Assembly (NCBI GenBank): GCA_024639445.1
Contig: JAHEIJ010000071.1
Span: 1 to 9,500, forward strand
Origin: Gammaproteobacteria bacterium
Lineage (GTDB): Bacteria > Pseudomonadota > Gammaproteobacteria > UBA6429 > Thiohalophilaceae
Direction: 5' to 3'
DNA: 9,500 nt
The position numbers and the translations under genes are program-made. Positions within the stretch are counted from its first letter, which is position 1. Each line of letters begins with the position of its first letter. The notes below the pieces were generated by a model that worked only from the letters and a program-made list of their open reading frames with translations, did not search any database and had not been told where the DNA came from. Below are positions 5,095-9,500 of this stretch, piece by piece.

Positions 5095-6276
5095 TCAGGC
5101 TAATCCCCGTTGTAAATCGGCCTTGATGTCCTCGATATCTTCCAACCCGACTGCAATCCGAATCATTCCCGGTTGAATGCCCGCTTCCTGCCGTTCTTCA
5201 TCGCTAAGCCGGCCATGGGTGGTGGTAGCGGGATGAGTAATCGTTGACTTGGTATCACCCAGGTTGGCCGTAATCGACAGCATGTGGGTGTTGTCGATGA
5301 TCTTCCATGCCGCCTCCTGCCCGCCCTTCACTTCAAACGCCAGCACCCCGCCATACCCCGATTGTTGCTGACTCGCGAGTTGATGTTGCGGGTGACTTTC
5401 AAGCCCCGGGTAATAAACGCGACTAACCGCCGCATGTCCTTCCAGGAAGTGGGCAAGCTGCAGCGCATTCTCGCTGTGTGCCTTCATGCGCAAGTGTAGC
5501 GTCTCCAGTCCCTTGAGAAAGACCCAGGCATTAAACGGACTCATGGTGGGACCGGCGGTGCGCAGGAAACCGTACACGCCCTCGCCGACCAGTTCCTTGT
5601 TGCCCACCACGGCACCCCCTATACAACGGCCCTGGCCATCAATATATTTGGTGGCGGAATGAATCACGATATCGGCACCAAGATGCAACGGTTGTTGCAA
5701 GGCCGGCGTGCAAAAACAATTATCCACCACCAGCAGGCAATCATGTTCCTGTGCCAACTCGGCCAGCGCGGCAATGTCCGCCACCTCGGTTAAGGGATTG
5801 GAGGGTGTTTCCAGAAATAGGAGTCGGGTTTCTGGTCGAATCGCTTCGCGCCAGGCTTGCAGGTCCGTCAGCGGCACATAGCTGACCTCCACCCCAAACG
5901 GCGTAATGTATTTATTGAACAGCACCACGGTGCTGCCAAAAATGGCGCGGGATGAAACAACGTGATCACCACTTTTCAATAACGCCATGCATGTGCTGAG
6001 TATGGCCGCCATGCCGGAAGACGTGGCCACGCAGGAATCACCGCCTTCCAGTGCCGCCAGGCGTTGTTCAAAAGTCCGCACCGTGGGATTGGTAAAGCGT
6101 GAATATATATTGCCCGCTTCCTCCCCTTTGAACCGCGCAGCTGCCTGGGCCGCATTGTCAAACACGTAGCTGGAAGTCGGAAAAATCGGTTCGGCATGTT
6201 CGTGTTCCGCCGTACGTTGCTGGCCGGCGCGCACCGCGAGGGTATCAAATCCCCATTCGTCATTCTCGAAGTCCAT
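5095..6276 (-). CDS. metZ: O-succinylhomoserine sulfhydrylase MetZ
   Basis: MetZ is a PLP enzyme that makes homocysteine from O-succinylhomoserine and sulfide, a direct-sulfhydrylation step of methionine synthesis in the cytoplasm. The 393-residue product closely follows the Pseudomonas-type sequence: FDTLAVRAGQ (10-19), YSRFTNPTVRTFE (58-70), DNCFCTPALQQP (185-196), and HSATKYIDGQGR (206-217), where Lys210 should bind PLP. GFLRTAGPTMSPFNAW and NLGDTKSTITHPATTTHGRL are also typical. Start ATG 6276 (MDFENDEWGF) is preceded by GGGTGAG at 5 bases; an in-frame GTG at 6336 abuts the terminator U tract and is rejected. metZ follows purF, as in many gammaproteobacteria, but is separated from it by its own promoter, a SAM-II riboswitch and a terminator, so it is probably repressed by S-adenosylmethionine. 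MetB or MetY are less likely given the motif-level similarity. Confidence 0.93.
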   Translation of the reverse strand: MDFENDEWGFDTLAVRAGQQRTAEHEHAEPIFPTSSYVFDNAAQAAARFKGEEAGNIYSRFTNPTVRTFEQRLAALEGGDSCVATSSGMAAILSTCMALLKSGDHVVSSRAIFGSTVVLFNKYITPFGVEVSYVPLTDLQAWREAIRPETRLLFLETPSNPLTEVADIAALAELAQEHDCLLVVDNCFCTPALQQPLHLGADIVIHSATKYIDGQGRCIGGAVVGNKELVGEGVYGFLRTAGPTMSPFNAWVFLKGLETLHLRMKAHSENALQLAHFLEGHAAVSRVYYPGLESHPQHQLASQQQSGYGGVLAFEVKGGQEAAWKIIDNTHMLSITANLGDTKSTITHPATTTHGRLSDEERQEAGIQPGMIRIAVGLEDIEDIKADLQRGLA

Positions 6277-6336
6277 ATTGCTCACCCGTTGTCTTGATAT
6301 TGGAACCACCGTTGGCTCCCGCTGAATAATACGCAC

Positions 6337-6368
6337 AAAAAAACCCGCTCAGCGCACGCTAAAGCAGG
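6337..6368 (-). terminator. Riboswitch-controlled intrinsic terminator upstream of metZ
   Basis: On the minus strand CCTGCTTTAGC (6368-6358), loop GTGC and GCTGAGCGGG (6353-6344) form a stem of 10 pairs with one bulged base, followed by seven Ts (6343-6337). This is a textbook intrinsic terminator located before, not after, metZ. Its left arm CTTTAGC (6364-6358) is an exact complement of GCTAAAG (6384-6378) in the adjacent aptamer, which gives a mutually exclusive antiterminator. Confidence 0.8.
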
Positions 6369-6375
6369 TCCTGCT

Positions 6376-6427
6376 CTCTTTAGCTGTATTTGTTATGCGC
6401 CCGCAAGCTGAGTTCAAATCGGCGCTG
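6376..6427 (-). promoter_or_regulatory. SAM-II riboswitch aptamer in the metZ leader
   Basis: The leader RNA shows the ordered conserved blocks of the SAM-II class: P1 5' strand GCGCC (6425-6421), GAUUU at the start of the loop (6420-6416), CUUGC (6407-6403), P1 3' strand GGCGC (6401-6397, perfect 5-bp pairing), an A-rich AUAACAAAUACA linker and the hallmark GCUAAAG (6384-6378). CUC in the loop (6412-6410) can pair with GAG after GCUAAA as the pseudoknot P2. SAM-II RNAs occur upstream of methionine-synthesis genes, including metA and metZ-type genes, and bind S-adenosylmethionine. Bound SAM would hold GCUAAAG in the aptamer and release the terminator arm. The class call rests on recalled consensus, not a covariance-model search. 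Confidence 0.82.
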
Positions 6428-6433
6428 AAGAAA

Positions 6434-6462
6434 AGACTATGTCAATCCGCCCAGACTGTCAA
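6434..6462 (-). promoter_or_regulatory. metZ promoter overlapping the purF stop region
   Basis: A perfect -35 TTGACA (6462-6457) begins directly after the purF stop codon, with a 17-bp spacer to TAGTCT (6439-6434), a three-of-six -10 match. The predicted transcription start is about 6427, exactly where the SAM-II aptamer begins. The agreement of optimal spacing, -35 and aptamer edge supports the call despite the poor -10. Confidence 0.65.
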
Positions 6463-7974
6463 CTAGGCCGTGTTATAAATCTCAACCACCTCGTTATCCT
6501 TTTCCGTTGTATCGCCACGCGCCGAATCCTTACGCAGATTCTCAATGTGTTGCAAATAATCCTGGCTCACGTCCCCGGTCACATATTCACCGTTGAACAC
6601 CGAGGTATCAAATCGCTCAATGCCTTTGGCTTTTTTCCTCACCGCTTCTACCAGGTCATCAAGCTCCTGATAGAACAATCGATCCGCGCCGATAGCCTCA
6701 GCGATCTGCTGCTCATCCCGACCATGTCCAATCAGTTCATTGGCCGCGGGCATGTCGATGCCATACACATTGGGGTAACGCACCGGCGGCGCGGCCGAGG
6801 CAAAATACACCTTGTTGGCGCCGGCATCGCGTGCCATCTGGATAATCTGTTGGGAAGTGGTGCCACGCACAATGGAGTCATCCACCAGCAAAACATTCTT
6901 GCCGCGAAATTCCAGGTCAATGGCATTGAGTTTCTGGCGCACGGATTTCTTTCGCTGGGTCTGCCCCGGCATGATAAAGGTGCGCCCGATATAACGGTTC
7001 TTGATGAAGCCTTCGCTGTACTTTACCCCGAGGTCATAAGACAACTGCAAGGCCGAGGTGCGACTGGTATCGGGAATGGGTAACACCACATCGATGTCAT
7101 GATCCGGAAACTCCCGCAGGATTTTCTTCGCCAGGTATTCCCCCATGCGAAGACGCGCTTTGTAGACGGAAATCCCGTCCATCAGGGAGTCCGGACGGGC
7201 AAAATAGACATGCTCGAAAATACAGGGTGTTAACTCGGGATGTTCCGCACACTGGCTGGCATGCATTACCCCTTCCATGTCGATGAATACCGCTTCACCC
7301 GGAGCTACATCACGCAGGAGTTCATAACCCAATACGTCAATCGCAACACTTTCCGAAGCAAATATATACTCCGTGCCCTCACTACTCTGGCGGCGGCCAA
7401 TGGCGACCGGGCGAATGCCATGCGGGTCGCGAAAGGCAAACAGGCCATGGCCGGTGATCATGCCCACCACCGCATAAGCCCCACGGCAACGGTGATGCAC
7501 CCCACTGACAGCGGAGAAAATATCACTGGGAGTGATTTTCAGTTTACCCGTGGCTTCCAATTCATGGGCAAACACATTTAACAATATTTCCGAATCAGAA
7601 TCTGTGTTGATATGCCGGCGGTCTTCCACGAACAAATCACGCTTCAGGTCCTCGGCATTGGTCAGATTGCCGTTATGCCCCAGGGTGATACCAAACGGCG
7701 AGTTGACATAAAACGGCTGAGCTTGTGCGGAAGTGAAACAGCCCGCGGTGGGATAGCGCACATGGCCGATACCCATGTTGCCGTGAAGGCGCAGCATGTG
7801 ACGGGTATGGAACACATCCCGTACCAGGCCGTTGTCTTTTCGCATATACAAGCGGTTATCGTCACAGGTCACGATGCCGGCAGCATCCTGGCCACGATGC
7901 TGCAACACGGTCAGCCCATCATATAACGCCTGATTGACCGGACTTCTGGCAAATATTCCAATGATCCCACACAT
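6463..7974 (-). CDS. purF: Amidophosphoribosyltransferase PurF
   Basis: PurF catalyses the first committed step of purine synthesis, PRPP plus glutamine to 5-phosphoribosylamine. The 503-residue length is near that of the E. coli enzyme. After Met1 removal, Cys2 (MCGIIGIF) is the N-terminal nucleophile of the glutaminase domain, so there is no propeptide. HVRYPTAG (71-78), GHNGNLTN (99-106) and SDSEI (126-130) form the glutamine site. The phosphoribosyltransferase half carries PDTSRTSA (301-308) and the PRPP loop VLLVDDSIVRGTT (361-373). The ATG at 7974 is fixed by Cys2; AGAGG lies about 10 bases upstream. It follows cvpA by 79 bases and precedes metZ. No cysteine cluster for an iron-sulfur centre like that of the Bacillus enzyme is apparent. 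Confidence 0.97.
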   Translation of the reverse strand: MCGIIGIFARSPVNQALYDGLTVLQHRGQDAAGIVTCDDNRLYMRKDNGLVRDVFHTRHMLRLHGNMGIGHVRYPTAGCFTSAQAQPFYVNSPFGITLGHNGNLTNAEDLKRDLFVEDRRHINTDSDSEILLNVFAHELEATGKLKITPSDIFSAVSGVHHRCRGAYAVVGMITGHGLFAFRDPHGIRPVAIGRRQSSEGTEYIFASESVAIDVLGYELLRDVAPGEAVFIDMEGVMHASQCAEHPELTPCIFEHVYFARPDSLMDGISVYKARLRMGEYLAKKILREFPDHDIDVVLPIPDTSRTSALQLSYDLGVKYSEGFIKNRYIGRTFIMPGQTQRKKSVRQKLNAIDLEFRGKNVLLVDDSIVRGTTSQQIIQMARDAGANKVYFASAAPPVRYPNVYGIDMPAANELIGHGRDEQQIAEAIGADRLFYQELDDLVEAVRKKAKGIERFDTSVFNGEYVTGDVSQDYLQHIENLRKDSARGDTTEKDNEVVEIYNTA

Positions 7975-8053
7975 GAACTGTGACCTCTGCCCGGCGGGGC
8001 TAGTTTGCTGTAAGCGTAAGTATAACCGACCTCAAGCCTGCTTTGATCTCGGC

Positions 8054-8542
8054 TTAGAAATTAAAACTTGCCGCCACGTCGCTTGGCAAAAGTTCGCGAA
8101 CCCACATAGCGATGGCCTGAAAGCGGAATAACAGGAAGGAATCGTCCCACCAGTCTTCCTTGGGCAAGGTAGTAAGACCGGCTAACAACACCAGCACGGA
8201 TACCAGCACGGCACCACGCAAAAACCCAAAAATCACCCCGAGAAACCGGTCCGTGCCGGTCAATCCCGTACGTTGCACAAGACGCGAGGCAAAAAAGTTA
8301 ATTACTGCGGAAACAATAAGGCTCAAAACAAATAGCACTACAAAGGCGATGATCAGTCGTAAGGTGGGGTCGTCACTACTGGATTCAAACAACTTCGAGA
8401 GGGGAACCGCAAAACTGAGTGATACCCAGAATGCCAGCACCCAGCCTACCAGTGACAAGGCTTCTTTGACGAAACCACGCACCAGGCTAATAAACGAGGA
8501 AATCAGCAATATGCCGAGTATCGCGTAATCAACGCCGATCAT
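8054..8542 (-). CDS. cvpA: CvpA family inner-membrane protein
   Basis: The 162-residue protein has four hydrophobic helices (about 5-22, 29-47, 62-86 and 104-124) and the family pattern of a short charged RGFVKEALSLVGW loop after the first helix and TDRFLGVIFGFLRGAVLV before the last. In E. coli the gene is required for colicin V production and lies just before purF; its biochemical role is still unclear, with links to envelope stress. The same order is kept here. ATG 8542 gives the usual MIGVDYAILGILL start, although no clear ribosome site precedes it. It begins 39 bases after the dedD stop, so co-transcription with dedD, and probably with purF, is likely. Confidence 0.93.
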   Translation of the reverse strand: MIGVDYAILGILLISSFISLVRGFVKEALSLVGWVLAFWVSLSFAVPLSKLFESSSDDPTLRLIIAFVVLFVLSLIVSAVINFFASRLVQRTGLTGTDRFLGVIFGFLRGAVLVSVLVLLAGLTTLPKEDWWDDSFLLFRFQAIAMWVRELLPSDVAASFNF

Positions 8543-8581
8543 TAAACCAACTGTTCTTGTTTTGTAATACGGTATGCCGGG

Positions 8582-9181
8582 TCATGGATGAGACACTACC
8601 GCGGTATCCTGTAACTTCATTTTGGTCTGCAATTCCTTTTGCAAATCCAGTGCATTACTGCGGGACACAACCGGCCCGACCCGGACCCGATAAAATATCT
8701 TGTCCGCAGCACTGATCTGTTCAACAAATGTTTTGTAACCCTTACTGCGTAACTGATCCCGCAGACGCATCGCGTTATCGCGTTTACTGAAACTCCCCAC
8801 TTGGACCACCCATGCCTTGGGGGTGGTTGTGGTTGCGGTATCGGTTTTTGTCTCCTTCACCGGCGGTGGTGATGGTTTTTTGTCTGCTGTTGCCGGTTTC
8901 TGCTCGACAGCCGGCGCTTCCGATTCGGTCTTCGGCGCGGGCGGGGAACGCTCATCAATGGGGGTACGGACAACCTCACGAGGTGCGGGCGCGGGTATTG
9001 GTTTCTCCAGTTCAAGCACCTTGAGGTTTTTCAGTTCGTCGGGCTTGGGCGGAATATGAGACTCGGTGTCGGAGAAGCCAAGATCACGATGGCCCGGCAA
9101 CAGGATAGGAATAAAAATCACGGCCAGAGCAACCAACACAATGGCGCCAATAATTCGCTGCTTGAAAGCGTGTTTGTCCAA
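8582..9181 (-). CDS. dedD: DedD-type SPOR-domain cell-division protein
   Basis: The predicted product has 199 residues. A cytoplasmic start (LDKHAFKQR, initiated with Met) is followed by one membrane helix (about 10-29), then a Pro/Lys/Ala-rich periplasmic linker (about 40-120) and a C-terminal SPOR domain (123-199; KAWVVQVGSFSKRDNAMRLR and FYRVRVGPV are typical). SPOR domains bind denuded glycan strands at the septum, and DedD contributes to constriction. I place the start at a TTG (9181-9179) because AGAGG lies 5 bases upstream and family members start with a short MDxxLKQRIIGA-like segment. The open frame extends to 9352, but that part overlaps folC and does not look like DedD. It sits between folC and cvpA as in other gammaproteobacteria. 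Confidence 0.87.
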   Translation of the reverse strand: MDKHAFKQRIIGAIVLVALAVIFIPILLPGHRDLGFSDTESHIPPKPDELKNLKVLELEKPIPAPAPREVVRTPIDERSPPAPKTESEAPAVEQKPATADKKPSPPPVKETKTDTATTTTPKAWVVQVGSFSKRDNAMRLRDQLRSKGYKTFVEQISAADKIFYRVRVGPVVSRSNALDLQKELQTKMKLQDTAVVSHP

Positions 9182-9242
9182 TTTAACCTCTAGCCTGTTG
9201 GCGCCCAGCCCGTAAACCCAGCGCCTTAAAAACAAGGGCTCA

Positions 9243-9500
9243 TTATATGCTGTGGCTGAGTGCCGCCGCCACTGTATAAAATGATCCGCAAACCAGGATG
9301 CGATCCTCATCGCCCGCGGCCGCTTTTGCCGCCTCGCAGGCGGCGAGCACATCGGGACAGGCCACCACCTCTATCTCATTCGTCTGATTTCGAATCACCT
9401 CGGCCAGCACATTCGCATCCGCACTGCGAGAACTGGGCAGGTTGGCGGTGTACCAGGCATCGACTTCAGGCTGCAACTGCTTGACCACCGCCAGGATATC
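9243..9500 (-). CDS. folC: Bifunctional folylpolyglutamate/dihydrofolate synthase FolC, C-terminal part
   Basis: Only the last 85 residues are in the window; the gene runs off the right edge. The fragment reads DILAVVKQLQPEVDAWY, then ANLPSSRSADANVLAEV, and ends with ILVCGSFYTVAAALSHSI. The LPSSRSA-type segment and the (V/L)VCGSFYTVA motif near the end are characteristic of the FolC C-terminal domain. FolC adds glutamate to dihydropteroate and to folates in the cytoplasm. The assignment is supported by the downstream dedD-cvpA-purF order. The stop is TAA at 9245-9243, 61 bases before the dedD start. No catalytic ATP-binding region is visible in this part. Confidence 0.88.
   Translation of the reverse strand, partial: DILAVVKQLQPEVDAWYTANLPSSRSADANVLAEVIRNQTNEIEVVACPDVLAACEAAKAAAGDEDRILVCGSFYTVAAALSHSI

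Noticed and set aside
6277..6336. 20-codon N-terminal extension of metZ from GTG 6336
   Set aside because: The GTG directly follows the terminator U tract, has no ribosome site, and the added residues are not MetZ-like; ATG 6276 is better.
6439..7083. Plus-strand open frame of 214 codons opposite the end of purF
   Set aside because: Antisense to purF, including its PRPP loop, and running into the metZ promoter; no coding support.
7975..8053. Possible purF promoter (TATACT) and PurR-like operator in the cvpA-purF gap
   Set aside because: A single -10-like hexamer without a -35 and no convincing match to the PurR palindrome; too weak to annotate.
9182..9352. 57-codon N-terminal extension of dedD
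   Set aside because: It overlaps the folC coding end, is basic and non-hydrophobic, and the family normally begins shortly before the membrane helix; TTG 9181 has a ribosome site.

Overview
The window looks like a chromosomal segment of a gammaproteobacterium, probably related to sulfur-oxidising or anaerobically respiring lineages such as Chromatiales. The main support is the conserved order folC-dedD-cvpA-purF-metZ on the right, combined with a multiheme cytochrome respiratory cluster on the left. No species is claimed. All genes lie on the minus strand except the TetR-family regulator. I see no tRNA, rRNA, CRISPR array, insertion sequence or prophage.

Left edge (1-986): the start of a leftward gene for an exported protein diverges from a TetR/AcrR regulator (282-839). 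The 162-base gap between them carries two copies of an 18-bp palindrome (CCATAGA-N4-TCTAYGG type) spaced 28 bp centre to centre. They lie on the upstream sides of both divergent promoters, so the regulator probably controls both itself and its neighbour.

Respiratory cluster (987-5094): read right to left, the genes encode a membrane-anchored DUF302 protein, an octaheme tetrathionate-reductase-family cytochrome with a C-terminal membrane anchor, a four-helix Ni-hydrogenase-type cytochrome b, and a periplasmic TlpA-like thioredoxin with a WCPAC motif. The cytochrome b and octaheme genes are 4 bp apart. Together they resemble a quinol-to-periplasm electron path: cytochrome b takes electrons from quinol, the octaheme protein passes them to a sulfur or nitrogen substrate, and the thioredoxin may serve haem or cysteine redox chemistry. 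A near-consensus FNR/CRP-family box (TTGAT-GTAG-ATCAT) lies about 100 bp upstream of the first gene. Strong hairpins occur between the DUF302 and octaheme genes and inside the signal-peptide codons of the thioredoxin gene; they may set expression ratios.

Housekeeping cluster (5095-9500): folC (partial), dedD (SPOR), cvpA, purF and metZ. metZ (O-succinylhomoserine sulfhydrylase) appears to be uncoupled from purF. Its own TTGACA promoter overlaps the purF stop and its predicted start falls at the 5' edge of a SAM-II riboswitch. That aptamer is followed by a GC-rich hairpin with a U7 tract, and the conserved GCUAAAG of the aptamer can pair with the terminator stem. This is a complete candidate circuit in which S-adenosylmethionine shuts off methionine synthesis by transcription termination.
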